This document shows positions 25,106-35,662 of a stretch of 64,000 nucleotides of DNA, one piece after another (the first letter of the stretch is position 1; each line of letters begins with the position of its first letter). This DNA comes from Pelomonas cellulosilytica. GTDB lineage: Bacteria; Pseudomonadota; Gammaproteobacteria; Burkholderiales; Burkholderiaceae_C. The notes beneath the pieces were generated by a model, which made no database searches, had not been told where the DNA came from, and saw nothing but the letters and a program-made list of their open reading frames with translations. Made by a program: the position numbers and the translations under genes. The DNA lies in assembly GCF_021353265.1 (NCBI RefSeq), contig NZ_JAJTWU010000008.1:18617-82616 (forward strand). Direction: 5' to 3'.

Positions 25106-27889
25106 ATGCGCGAGACCGAGACCCTCGCCTTCGGGCCCTTTCTCCTGACCGCTGAGCCGCTTGGCTTGCATGTAGGTGCCCGCGCTGTCGCGCTGGATGC
25201 GCCGGCCGTTGCGCTGCTGGCAGCCATCGCCGTCACGCCGGCCGGCGCTTCGGTGGCACAGCTGGAGGCGTCCGGCGTGAGCGAGCCGGGAGGCGATGTC
25301 GAGCATCTGTGCGTGCAGGTGGGCGACATCAATAACGCGTTGAGCATGTATTCGGATGCCTGGTACGTCGCCTGGTACCCCGATGACGCCGAACCTCGCT
25401 TCGCGCTGGTGGACGCGAGCCGTGCAAGCGCGCCGCGCACCGCGCTGCCGGCAAAGCGCTTCGACATCCTAGGTCGGGAGGAGGCGATCGCCCGTGTCGT
25501 AGAGCAATTGAAGGCTCGGCGCTTCGTCACCATTCTTGCTGCGGGCGGGATGGGGAAAACGACCGTGGCGCTGGCGACAGCGCACGTCGCGGCGGCTGAC
25601 TATCCTGATGGGGTTTACGTCGTGGACCTCGCGCCGGTCGTCGATCCGACGCTTCTGGCGCAGCGCGTTGCCTCGACCGTTGGCTGTCTCACCGACTACA
25701 CCTCCGCGTCCACCGTGCTGCAGCAATGGGCGAACGAGCGCCAGGCGTTGGTTGTGCTGGACAGTTGCGAACATGTGATCGACGCGGCCGCCGAGTTGGC
25801 CGAGGCGCTTGGTGGGGCAGGCTCCCGCGTGGCCGTGCTGGCCACCAGCCGCGAGCCCCTGCGTGCTCGCGGCGAATGGCTCTACCGGCTGGCGCCGCTG
25901 GCGCTGCCGCAGCCGGGTGAGGCGCGCTCCATTCCGGAGGCGATGGCATTCTCGGCCCTCTGCCTGTTCGTCGAGCGCGCGCGGGCTGTAGCACCGCACT
26001 TCATGCTGGCAGACACCGACGTGCCGCAACTCGTCTCCCTGTGCAGCCGGCTGGACGGCATCGCACTGGCCATAGAGATCGTCGCAGCACGGGTCGGATC
26101 GATGGGTCTCGCCGGTTTGTCGCAGCAGCTCGAGAGCCTGCTGCTCGACCTCCCGGTGCGGCATCGCCATGTCCCTGCGCGCCACAGTACCTTGGCGGCG
26201 CTGCTCGATTGGAGCTATCAACTGCTCTCACCGGTGGAACAGACGGTACTGCGGCGGCTCTCGGTGTTCCGCAGCGGTTTCAGCACGGCGATGGCGGCGC
26301 GAGTGGTTGGCGACGATTGGCTCAGCGCAGACGAGGTGCACGATGCGGTGCTGGACCTTGTCGCCAAGTCGCTGATCGCCCCGGGGCGCGGCAACGATCC
26401 CGACTTGAGGCGCCTACTCGACACCACGCGCGCCTACGCTGGTCAGAAACTGGACGAGTCCAGTGAGCGCAAGGCCGTGAGCCTGCGCCACGCTCACTGG
26501 CTGGCCGGTGTGTTGGCCGAGGCTGACAGTGCCTGGAACCGCATGACGCGGCAGCATTGGACGTCCCGCTACGCATCGCTAATCGATGACATTCGCGCGG
26601 CGCTCGACTGGGCCTTCTCGCCGGACGGCGATGTCGCGCTGGGCGTGGAGCTGACGATCGCCGGCTTTGCGATCGGACGCCAGATGTTGTTGGTCGACGA
26701 GTTCACCGAACGGGTGCAGCGAGCCATCGATGCCATCGCTGTGGACGTCGCCCATACGGGCGGCTCGCTCGATGCAACGATTGCCGAGGGTCTGCGCAGA
26801 CGGCTCACGTTCCTTATCGCGTGCCTTGGCATGGGCCGGCGCGTTTCCATCGTGCCGGCGCTGGAGACGGCGGCCACATCGCTAACCGGCGCCGATCAAG
26901 CGCTTCAACGGTTCTCCGGCGTCAACGGCATGTGGGCCATGGCAGTCATTCGAGGGGACTTCAAAGACAGTGCCGTCTGGGCCGACAAGCTGGAACAGCT
27001 CGCCGAAGGTGTCGATGATCCTATTGCCCGTCTCGTCGCTTCGCGCATTCAAGCCCAGACGCTTCACTTCACGGGTCGGCACACCCAGGCTGCCTGCATG
27101 GCGCGTGGTGTGCTGGACGAGGCCTGGCGAACGATCCCCTTGAGCTATAACCCGTCGCCCGTCGAACTGCGGGTGTCGATGCGCGTCGTGCTCGCCCGGA
27201 CGCTGTGGATGCAGGGCCGCCCCGACAGCGCCGCGGCGATGGCTGAGGAGGCGATCGAACACGCGCGCACCGATTCGCCGCTGGCGCAGTGCCAAGTCAT
27301 CGTGATGGGCTCGCTTGTCATCGCGTTGTGGAGTGGCCTGATCGAGCCGGCGAGGTTGTTGGCCAGTCAACTGGTCGACCTTGAAAAGTTGCTCGGCTTT
27401 TCCCACTGGCTTCGTTGGAGTCGAGGTCTGCGGAGCATGGTGTCGTTGCGTGACGGGGGTGAGGTTCCGCCGTCTGCCGATGCCAATTGGTTCGAGGAGC
27501 CTGAGCCGGTGCTAGCGGACCATCTCGCCACACTGGATGACCGCTGGCTTACGCCTCGCTGTATCCAGCGAGTTGAATCGGGCCTAGTTGGCTGGTGCGC
27601 AGCCGAAGCCCTGCGCTTACAGGGTGAGCGTGCGTTGCGACAGCGTTCCGCTGATGGACGTGCCAGAGGTGAAGTGTTGCTACGACGTTCACTCGTCCTC
27701 GCGCGCGAGCACGAGGCGGCATCGTGGGAACTCCGCACCGCAACGAGTCTCGCGCGCCACTTGCATAGGCACGATAGAAGATCAGAGGCCAGGGCAATCC
27801 TGGAACCGGTGTTCGCTCGCTTCGCAGAAGGGTTTGAAACCGCTGACTGGCGGGCGGCGCAGGCATTGATTGAAGATTCCAGTATCTAG
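25106..27889 (+). CDS. STAND ATPase regulator paralogue with a degenerate winged-helix region
   Basis: About 927 aa. Start ATG at 25106 is chosen to align with the paralogues; there is no strong ribosome site, and the frame is open for 43 codons upstream. The winged-helix position still begins LAFGPFLLTAEPL, but the recognition helix LRVHISALRKALGD is replaced by LCVQVGDINNALSM, and GRGYSF by WYPDDAEPRFAL. The ATPase is intact: GREEAIARVVEQL, Walker A AAGGMGKT (145-152), Walker B ALVVLDSCEHV, and GIALAIEIVAARVGSMG. The C-terminal domain is complete (GLVGWCAAEALR, SWELRTATSLARHL). It may have lost DNA binding and act by partnering another paralogue, or bind a ligand only. Confidence 0.88.
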   Translation: MRETETLAFGPFLLTAEPLGLHVGARAVALDAPAVALLAAIAVTPAGASVAQLEASGVSEPGGDVEHLCVQVGDINNALSMYSDAWYVAWYPDDAEPRFALVDASRASAPRTALPAKRFDILGREEAIARVVEQLKARRFVTILAAGGMGKTTVALATAHVAAADYPDGVYVVDLAPVVDPTLLAQRVASTVGCLTDYTSASTVLQQWANERQALVVLDSCEHVIDAAAELAEALGGAGSRVAVLATSREPLRARGEWLYRLAPLALPQPGEARSIPEAMAFSALCLFVERARAVAPHFMLADTDVPQLVSLCSRLDGIALAIEIVAARVGSMGLAGLSQQLESLLLDLPVRHRHVPARHSTLAALLDWSYQLLSPVEQTVLRRLSVFRSGFSTAMAARVVGDDWLSADEVHDAVLDLVAKSLIAPGRGNDPDLRRLLDTTRAYAGQKLDESSERKAVSLRHAHWLAGVLAEADSAWNRMTRQHWTSRYASLIDDIRAALDWAFSPDGDVALGVELTIAGFAIGRQMLLVDEFTERVQRAIDAIAVDVAHTGGSLDATIAEGLRRRLTFLIACLGMGRRVSIVPALETAATSLTGADQALQRFSGVNGMWAMAVIRGDFKDSAVWADKLEQLAEGVDDPIARLVASRIQAQTLHFTGRHTQAACMARGVLDEAWRTIPLSYNPSPVELRVSMRVVLARTLWMQGRPDSAAAMAEEAIEHARTDSPLAQCQVIVMGSLVIALWSGLIEPARLLASQLVDLEKLLGFSHWLRWSRGLRSMVSLRDGGEVPPSADANWFEEPEPVLADHLATLDDRWLTPRCIQRVESGLVGWCAAEALRLQGERALRQRSADGRARGEVLLRRSLVLAREHEAASWELRTATSLARHLHRHDRRSEARAILEPVFARFAEGFETADWRAAQALIEDSSI

Positions 27890-28142
27890 CCGCTGCCTAC
27901 ATCGCGTCGCGACTCGGGCCATCGCGCAGCGCACAGATACTGAGTCCAACTTCTGGGGGCGGTTCAATCTCTGAGGGCTGGCGACTCACGTGGAACCGGT
28001 GCTAAGGCATCTGCGTCACCATATGGCGTGCAATTGGAGCTCTAGGAGACTGGCGCCACGATGACAATCAGAGTGGGCTCCCCGCACTCCTGCACTGGGG
28101 CAGCGCAAACCGGCAGCCGAGGCCTCGTGGGCGCTTGAGCCT

Positions 28143-28160
28143 TGACACCGGGAGGTGTCA
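28143..28160. promoter_or_regulatory. 7-bp perfect dyad with GGGA loop
   Basis: TGACACC-GGGA-GGTGTCA forms a perfect 7-bp inverted repeat. It is followed by CTTGCG, not a T-tract, so it is more likely an operator than a terminator. It lies 220 bp upstream of the porin. Confidence 0.35.
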
Positions 28161-28342
28161 CTTGCGCATGTTCGCTAGCTCAAGTCGGGGGCCGTTGTAC
28201 GGCACTAAATCACCTTCGAAGGCCTTCTGTCGCACGACGTCCAAGGATACCGGCCCATCCGTGAATTGCGTGAAATGATTTGCATGTTCGCTGTTGTTTC
28301 CATTTAGTCATGTTTCATTATCGAATTTGCAGATTTAGAGTT

Positions 28343-28370
28343 CAGAAATGGTTGTTTAACAACATTTCTG
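28343..28370. promoter_or_regulatory. Long imperfect hairpin abutting the porin ribosome site
   Basis: CAGAAAT-G-GTTGTT, one T, then AACAAC-ATTTCTG: 13 paired bases with one bulged G, ending 10 bases before the ATG at 28381 and directly against the AGG ribosome site. In the mRNA it could occlude or expose the site; as DNA it is a candidate operator. It contrasts with the GC-rich surroundings. Confidence 0.45.
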
Positions 28371-28380
28371 AGGATGCTCC

Positions 28381-29478
28381 ATGACACGCTCCCATCTAAA
28401 ACTCCTGTCCGTCGCTGCCGTTGCAGCACTTGCCCAGCCCGTGACGGCTGAAACCGCGATCGGTGAGCACTTCACCTTCAGTGCCTTTGGCACTTTGGGC
28501 GCTGTCCAAACGAACTCGGATGAGGCTCAGTACATCCGCGAGCAGCAGGTCAAGGGCGCTTCGAAGAGCGCGAGTCTGCTGGTCGATTCCAACCTGGGTC
28601 TCCAGTTGACAGCCAAGGCCAACGACTGGCTCTCGGCCACCGTTCAGACGCTGACCGCTCAGCGCTTTACCGACAACTTCACGACCCGCTTCGAATGGGC
28701 CTACGTGAAGGTCACGCCGGTCGAGAACCTGAACGTCCGCCTCGGCAAGGTCGCGCTTCCCAACTTCCTGGTGTCCGATTCGCGCCGCATCGGCTATGCG
28801 AACACGGCGCTGCGCCCATCCAACGAGGTCTACAGCCTTGACCTGCTGAATGGCGGCCTGAAGGGTGCGGATGCCAGCTACGCCGTCAAGCTGGGTGGCG
28901 GGACGCTGACGACCAGCGTCCTCTATGGCAAATCTTCAGTAGACGGCCCAGCGCTCAGCCTCAAGTCCAGCAACACCCGAAGCTTCAATCTCGTCTGGGA
29001 TGGCGACTGGTACACGTTGCGCCTGGGCCAGACCACCGCCGGCCTGGACCTGGCCCCCCTCTTTGGCCCCGGCGTCCGCGACACCTACACCTTCAACGGA
29101 TTTGGCTTCACGGTCGATCGGTCGCAGGTGGTTCTGCAAGGTGAATACGTTCAGCGGCGTTCGAGCGATTTCCCCGCGTTGATCGGCGCTGATGCGTGGT
29201 ACCTCCAGGCCGGCTACCGGATGGGGAAGTGGCTCCCGTATGCGTCCTTCGCCCAGGTCAAGGCTAAGGCTGACGGTGTGTCCCGCAGCATCGTCAATCC
29301 GCAAAAGACCGTCGCGCTGGGAGCGCGGTGGGACGTGCTGTCGTTCGCCGACCTGAAGTTCCAGCTGGAACGGGTCGACACCCAGAAGACGATCGGCGCC
29401 AGCTTCACGCCTCCCGCCAACGGCTTTATCTCCAAGCCCGTGGCCACCTTTAGCGTGGCCATGGACTTCGTTTACTGA
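28381..29478 (+). CDS. Porin-like outer-membrane protein
   Basis: A 365-aa protein with signal peptide (LLSVAAVAALAQPVTA) and a beta-barrel pattern: FTFSAFGTLGAVQT, then LGLQLTAKANDWLSATVQTL, FEWAYVKVTPVENLNVRLGK, and C-terminal aromatic ATFSVAMDFVY. This layout resembles the porin family adjacent to PstS-like and chemoreceptor genes in Burkholderiales. It is the first gene of a three-gene group with the small periplasmic protein (15-bp gap) and the chemoreceptor. Substrate unknown. The GC content and upstream AT-rich promoter suggest regulated expression. Confidence 0.8.
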   Translation: MTRSHLKLLSVAAVAALAQPVTAETAIGEHFTFSAFGTLGAVQTNSDEAQYIREQQVKGASKSASLLVDSNLGLQLTAKANDWLSATVQTLTAQRFTDNFTTRFEWAYVKVTPVENLNVRLGKVALPNFLVSDSRRIGYANTALRPSNEVYSLDLLNGGLKGADASYAVKLGGGTLTTSVLYGKSSVDGPALSLKSSNTRSFNLVWDGDWYTLRLGQTTAGLDLAPLFGPGVRDTYTFNGFGFTVDRSQVVLQGEYVQRRSSDFPALIGADAWYLQAGYRMGKWLPYASFAQVKAKADGVSRSIVNPQKTVALGARWDVLSFADLKFQLERVDTQKTIGASFTPPANGFISKPVATFSVAMDFVY

Positions 29479-29493
29479 TTGGGGTGATACGTC

Positions 29494-29892
29494 ATGAACT
29501 TGAGCTTCTACCTGCCTCTTGCTTCGTTGCTTATGGCCTGCCAGGCGGCATGCGCGGACATCGCCGTGGTGGCGCATCCGGGTGCCGCGGCGCTGACCAA
29601 GGAGCAGATCACCGACATCTACCTGGGCAAGAGCCAGGCGGCCCAGCCGATCGATCTGCCGGAAGCCTCGCCGGTGCGGGCGACCTTCTACGAGAAGGCA
29701 ACCGGCAAGGATCCGTCACAGGTCAAGGCCACCTGGGCCCGGTTGGCATTCACCGGCAAGGGCCAGCCGCCGAAGGAGGCGCCTGACGCCGCGGCCGTGA
29801 AGAAAGAGGTTGCAGCCAATCCGAAGGCGATCGGCTACATCGACAAGAGTGCCGTCGATGCCAGCGTCAAGGTGCTGCTGGTTCTTCCTTGA
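29494..29892 (+). CDS. Small PstS-like periplasmic substrate-binding protein
   Basis: A 132-aa protein with a signal peptide (FYLPLASLLMACQAACA). The mature part follows the phosphate-binding-type layout: IAVVAHPGAAALTKEQITDI, then YLGKSQAAQPIDLPE, TWARLAFTGKGQPPK, and NPKAIGYIDKSAVD. This is about half the length of a normal periplasmic binding protein and corresponds to the shortened PBP-like group in Proteobacteria. It probably captures a small anion or acts as a sensor partner of the chemoreceptor downstream. There is no ABC permease nearby. Confidence 0.8.
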   Translation: MNLSFYLPLASLLMACQAACADIAVVAHPGAAALTKEQITDIYLGKSQAAQPIDLPEASPVRATFYEKATGKDPSQVKATWARLAFTGKGQPPKEAPDAAAVKKEVAANPKAIGYIDKSAVDASVKVLLVLP

Positions 29893-29950
29893 GACCCCAT
29901 GCGGCGGAATGAATGACGTGAATCACGTGTAGAGACAGGGAAGCGCAATC

Positions 29951-31465
29951 ATGAAACTCCGGCAACGTATCTGGATGCTGCCGATATTGGCGGCGATGGT
30001 CTTCATGATCGGCATTGCCATCACCTACGCGTTAGGCGCGCGCACTTCCGCCGCACTGGAAGGCCTGAGAACGGTTGCCTACCCAGCCAAGGAGTCAGTC
30101 AGCCGCCTGACGCAGGCCGTCGAAGACTTCCGTGCGGCCGTTCAGGCCGCCGCAACGGAGGGAGATGCGGACAAGGTGCGCGAGGCGCAGGCCCAGTCGG
30201 TCCGGGCTCAAAAGGAACTTGAGGTTCTGCTCGGCTTGTCGTTCCAGAAGGAACGCGCCGTCAAGCTGCGGGACGTGCTGGGAAGCTATCTTCCTGCAGC
30301 GATGCAGGCCGCCAACGCCATGGCCGGCAAAGGCGAGGCCGGCGACAGCATGCAGCGCATGACGCTGGGCAAGACGCAGTGGGACCAGCAGATCGAGGAG
30401 TTGAGGAAAGTCGCTGAAGAAGCGGTGGAGCAGGCCCAGAGCAACGTCAGTACCGGTGTGGGGCGCAGTCAGATCGTCGTCATCGGGATTGGCGCTGTCA
30501 TTCTGGTCAGCCTCGGTATTGGAGCGAAGTTGATCGTGAGCTCCGTTTGGCGCGATTTGGGTGAAGAGCCTGATGCGCTGCGCCGCATTGCCGACGCCAT
30601 CGCCGCTGGCGACCTCAGCGTGGACGGGCGGCTGACGGGTAATGAGACGTCCCTGCATGCTGCGCTGTTGAGGATGGCCGTACAACTGCGCGGTACGGTC
30701 CGTGGCATCCGCTCGGCGGCAGAGGCGGTTGCGCAGGCGTCGGCTGAGATTGCGGCGGGCAGCCAGGACCTGAGCGATCGCACGGAGCGCATGTCGGCGA
30801 ATCTCGAGCAAACCGCGCATTCGATGAAGGAAATGTCCTCGACCGTGCGGTTGACCGCCGCCAGCGCAGAGCAGGCGACCGACCTCGCCCGTCAAGCCAG
30901 CGACTCCGCACTGCGAGGTGAATCCATCGTCAGTGGTGTGGTCGGCAACATGACCGAAATCACCCAGGCCTCGGGGCGCATCGGGGAAATCATCGGCGTA
31001 ATCGATGGCATTGCCTTCCAGACCAACATCCTGGCCTTGAATGCGGCCGTCGAGGCTGCCCGTGCCGGCGAGCAGGGCCGCGGCTTCGCTGTCGTCGCCG
31101 GCGAAGTTCGTTCGCTGGCGCAACGCAGCGCACAGGCCGCTCGCGAGATCAAGCAGTTGATCTCGATGTCCAGTGAGAAGGTCACTGAAGGCGATCGACG
31201 CGTGCGCGAGGCCGGCCAGGCCATGCAGGACATCCTTTCAGGGGTGCGGCATGTCGCGGGCATCATCGGAGAGATCTCGACGTCCGCAGCAGAGCAGGCC
31301 CGCGGCATCGACAAGGTCAGCGGTGCGATATCCGAACTCGACAGCGTCACGCAGCAGAACGCAGCGCTGGTTGAGGAATCGGCGGCAGCTGCCGTGGGCC
31401 TCAGGCAGGCCGCACTGGAGCAGGCCCAAACCGTCGAAGCCTTCAACCTGGGGCGAAGCGCCTGA
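29951..31465 (+). CDS. Methyl-accepting chemotaxis protein
   Basis: A 504-aa chemoreceptor. Membrane segment 1 lies at about residues 8-30, a roughly 140-residue helical periplasmic sensor region follows (four-helix-bundle type), and segment 2 is at about 174-197. A HAMP-like linker is followed by the signalling domain with the conserved hairpin tip at about 348-385 (IGVIDGIAFQTNILALNAAV, then EAARAGEQGRGFAVVAGEV), which binds CheW and CheA. There is no CheR-docking pentapeptide at the C-terminus. It follows the PstS-like protein by 58 bp, suggesting taxis towards the ligand of that protein. Confidence 0.95.
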   Translation: MKLRQRIWMLPILAAMVFMIGIAITYALGARTSAALEGLRTVAYPAKESVSRLTQAVEDFRAAVQAAATEGDADKVREAQAQSVRAQKELEVLLGLSFQKERAVKLRDVLGSYLPAAMQAANAMAGKGEAGDSMQRMTLGKTQWDQQIEELRKVAEEAVEQAQSNVSTGVGRSQIVVIGIGAVILVSLGIGAKLIVSSVWRDLGEEPDALRRIADAIAAGDLSVDGRLTGNETSLHAALLRMAVQLRGTVRGIRSAAEAVAQASAEIAAGSQDLSDRTERMSANLEQTAHSMKEMSSTVRLTAASAEQATDLARQASDSALRGESIVSGVVGNMTEITQASGRIGEIIGVIDGIAFQTNILALNAAVEAARAGEQGRGFAVVAGEVRSLAQRSAQAAREIKQLISMSSEKVTEGDRRVREAGQAMQDILSGVRHVAGIIGEISTSAAEQARGIDKVSGAISELDSVTQQNAALVEESAAAAVGLRQAALEQAQTVEAFNLGRSA

Positions 31466-31483
31466 TCTGCGGGGCAGCCGAGG

Positions 31484-32478
31484 TCACCCCCGGTCTGAAT
31501 CGATCTCGGCAAAGGTGGCGGCGGCATAGCGCTCACCCGCGATGCCAGCCATCAGGCCTTCCAGCCGGACCTGCACGTCGGGGTCGAGCGTGACGCAACG
31601 GGCAGACCAGTTGTCTCGCAGATGCGGCGGCTGCGTGGTCCCCGGAATGGCCAGCACATGATGTCCGCGGTTCAGCAGCCATGCCAGGGCCAGCTGGGCG
31701 AGGCTGCAGCCCAGCTCGCTCGCCACTTCTTTCAGGCGCTGCAGGATGAGCCGGTTGGATGCCCAAGCTTCGGGTTGGAAGCGGGGCATGCTGCGGCGCA
31801 GGTCGCCGGCGTCAAGCGACTCAGGGTCCTGGACGCGCCCCGCCAGGAATCCGCGTCCCAGCGGGCTAAAGGCCACGAAGGCCACGCCCAGATCGGCACA
31901 GGCGGCGAGCGCTCCACGCTCCGAATCGCGGCTCCACAACGAATACTCCGACTGCAACGCAGCGATTGGATGCACGGCATGCGCGCGTCGCAGCGTCACG
32001 CCGGAAACCTCCGACAGGCCGATCATGCGTACCTTGCCCTGCTCGACGAGCCGGGCGAGCGCGCCGACAGAATCCTCGATGGGCAAGCGCTTGTCCCAGC
32101 GGTGCAGGTAGTACAGGTCGATCACGTCGGTGCCCAGGCGGCGCAGGCTCTCCTCGCAATCGCGCTGCAGCGATTCGGGCCTGCCGTCGATGACGCGCTG
32201 CAAGGTGCCGCCCGGCCCGATCGGCTGTCCGGTCATGCCACCCTTGCTGCACAGAACGACACGGTCGCGGTGGGGCCGCAGCACGCGGCCCACCAGGCGC
32301 TCATTGGCGCCGAATCCGTACAGTGCCGCCGTGTCGAACCAGGTCATGCCCAGCTCGACCGCCTCGTGCAGCAAAGCCTCGGCCCGTGCCTCCTCGGGCG
32401 GTCGCCCATAGGCATGGCTGAGGTTCATGCACCCGAGGCCGACGGCCTCGACCAGCAGGTCGCCGAGGCGGCGGCTGT

Positions 32479-32482
<4 letters not shown>
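31484..32482 (-). CDS. Aldo/keto reductase
   Basis: A 332-aa NADPH-dependent aldo/keto reductase. The catalytic tetrad is visible: Asp50 (WFDTAALYG), Tyr55, Lys80 (VLCSKGGM), His127 (YYLHRWDK). The cofactor region contains SPLGRGFLAGRV and the C-terminal IPGTTQPPHLRDN. It overlaps the pmdC gene by four bases (ATGA) and is the last gene of the 4-hydroxybenzoate operon. Its reaction is unknown; it may reduce an aldehyde intermediate, or be an accessory detoxification enzyme. Confidence 0.92.
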
Positions 32483-34301
<1,819 letters not shown>

Positions 34302-34742
34302 TCAGGACTTGTTGCGGCCGCCGGCGCCCTGCGGCTGGCGGTGGGGTTGGGCGTCGCCGTCTTCGCCGAGGCGGCGGTTGCCCTCGGGCGAACGTCCGCC
34401 GGCGATCATCATGTCGCGGTACTCCTGCTCGGTCATGCCGGTCATGCTGCCGGCCATCTGCTGGAAGCTCTTGCCGTCGGAGGAGCCGATCTTGGCGAGA
34501 AAGTAGATGTTGCCGCCGAGGCGTATGCATTCATTCAGGTCGCGCGACAGCACGGCGGCCTTCTGTGGCTCCGTCATGGGCCATTCGTCGAGGTACGCGC
34601 GTTCGTCGGCCTTGAAGCGCGCGCGGTTGTCGGCCTTCATCAGCGACATGCAGAACTGGTTGAGCCAATAGCCTTTGCGTGACATGTCGGCGTCGAAGAT
34701 GGTGGTGCCGGGGATGTCGAGATAGGGCTTGTGAAGGGCCAT
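34302..34742 (-). CDS. pmdA: Protocatechuate 4,5-dioxygenase, alpha subunit
   Basis: A 146-aa LigA-type small subunit: DIPGTTIFDADMSRKGYWLN, then FCMSLMKADNRARF, and a basic tail (GEDGDAQPHRQPQGAGGRNK). It forms the lid of the active site with PmdB. Its ATG overlaps the end of the upstream pmdD stop by one base, and pmdB starts 3 bp downstream. Confidence 0.95.
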   Translation of the reverse strand: MALHKPYLDIPGTTIFDADMSRKGYWLNQFCMSLMKADNRARFKADERAYLDEWPMTEPQKAAVLSRDLNECIRLGGNIYFLAKIGSSDGKSFQQMAGSMTGMTEQEYRDMMIAGGRSPEGNRRLGEDGDAQPHRQPQGAGGRNKS

Positions 34743-35659
34743 CAGGACTGCTCCTCGGGCCAGTACAGCCGCATGGGGTTGTCAACGAGCAGGCGGCTCT
34801 GCAGGTCGGACGTCACGGCGATGTGCGCAATAAAGTCCACCAGCGCGCCATCATCGGGCATGTGCCCCTTGAGGTTGGGATGGGGCCAGTCCGTGCCCCA
34901 CAGCACGCGATCGGGGAAGCGTTCGACCACCCGGCGGGCGAACGGCACCACGTCGCGGTAGGCGGCCGTCTCGCCGTTCAGGGCCGCCGGGCCGGTGACG
35001 GACAGGCGCTCCGGGCAGCTGACCTTGCTCCACACATGGGGATGCTCTTCCATGAACTTCAGGAACAGGCTGAATTCCGGGCCGTCCGGCGGCTGGCTCA
35101 CGTCCGGGCGGCCCATATGGTCCACGACGATCGGCGTCGGCAGCGCGGTGAAGAAGTTCCACAATTCGGGCAGGTCGACCGCCTCGAAGTAGATGACCAC
35201 ATGCCAGCCTAGCGGCCGGATGCGGTGCGCGATCTCCAGCAGCTCGTCCTTGGGCGTGAAGTCGACCAGGCGCTTGACGAAGTTGAAGCGCACCCCCCGC
35301 ACGCCGGCCGCGTGCAGGTCATGCAGCTCGGCATCGGTGATGCCTCGCCTGACGGTGGCCACGCCCCGGGCCCGGCCCTGGCTGGCGCGGCAGGCGTCCA
35401 CCATCGCGCGATTGTCGGCTCCGTGGCAGGTGGCCTGCACGATGACGTTGCGCGCGAAGCCGAGGTGATCGCGCAGCGCGAAGAGCTGATGCTTGCCGGC
35501 GTCGCAGGGCGTGTACTTGCGCTCCCGCGCGAAGGGGAACTCGGCGCCCGGACCGAACACATGGCAGTGCGCATCCACGCTGCCGGCCGGCAGCACGAAG
35601 CGCGGGCGCGACGGGGCGGGGTGCCAGTCCAGCCAGCCGGGGGTTTTCTGGACGTGCAT
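34742..35659 (-). CDS. pmdD: 2-pyrone-4,6-dicarboxylate hydrolase
   Basis: A 305-aa amidohydrolase-fold enzyme of the LigI type: GSVDAHCHVFGPG near residue 30, PLGWHVVIYFEAVDLPELW, VDHMGRPDVS, and WGTDWPHPNLKGHMPDDG. It hydrolyses the pyrone lactone to 4-oxalomesaconate. It starts 3 bp after the pobA stop. LigI needs no metal; the conserved HxH and Asp (GTDWP) residues are present. Confidence 0.94.
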   Translation of the reverse strand: MHVQKTPGWLDWHPAPSRPRFVLPAGSVDAHCHVFGPGAEFPFARERKYTPCDAGKHQLFALRDHLGFARNVIVQATCHGADNRAMVDACRASQGRARGVATVRRGITDAELHDLHAAGVRGVRFNFVKRLVDFTPKDELLEIAHRIRPLGWHVVIYFEAVDLPELWNFFTALPTPIVVDHMGRPDVSQPPDGPEFSLFLKFMEEHPHVWSKVSCPERLSVTGPAALNGETAAYRDVVPFARRVVERFPDRVLWGTDWPHPNLKGHMPDDGALVDFIAHIAVTSDLQSRLLVDNPMRLYWPEEQS

Positions 35660-35662
35660 GGT

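Larger units (their letters stand above)
27890..28380. other. 491-bp intergenic region, AT-rich towards its right end
   Basis: No protein-coding frame is convincing. The left part is GC-rich. It contains the dyad TGACACC-GGGA-GGTGTCA (28143-28160). The right 110 bp become clearly AT-rich, which fits the promoter of the porin gene at 28381. The 9-bp-spaced GTGAA pair at 28261-28274 and a long imperfect hairpin at 28343-28370 are also here. Nothing else is recognisable. Confidence 0.6.

Noticed and set aside
28143..28160. Dyad as a transcription terminator of the upstream regulator
   Set aside because: The stem is followed by CTTGCG, without a T-tract, and lies about 250 bp past the stop codon.
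28261..28274. GTGAA pair as another STAND-regulator operator
   Set aside because: The 9-bp spacing differs from the 10-11 bp of the others and it points away from the porin gene; kept only as a possible relative.
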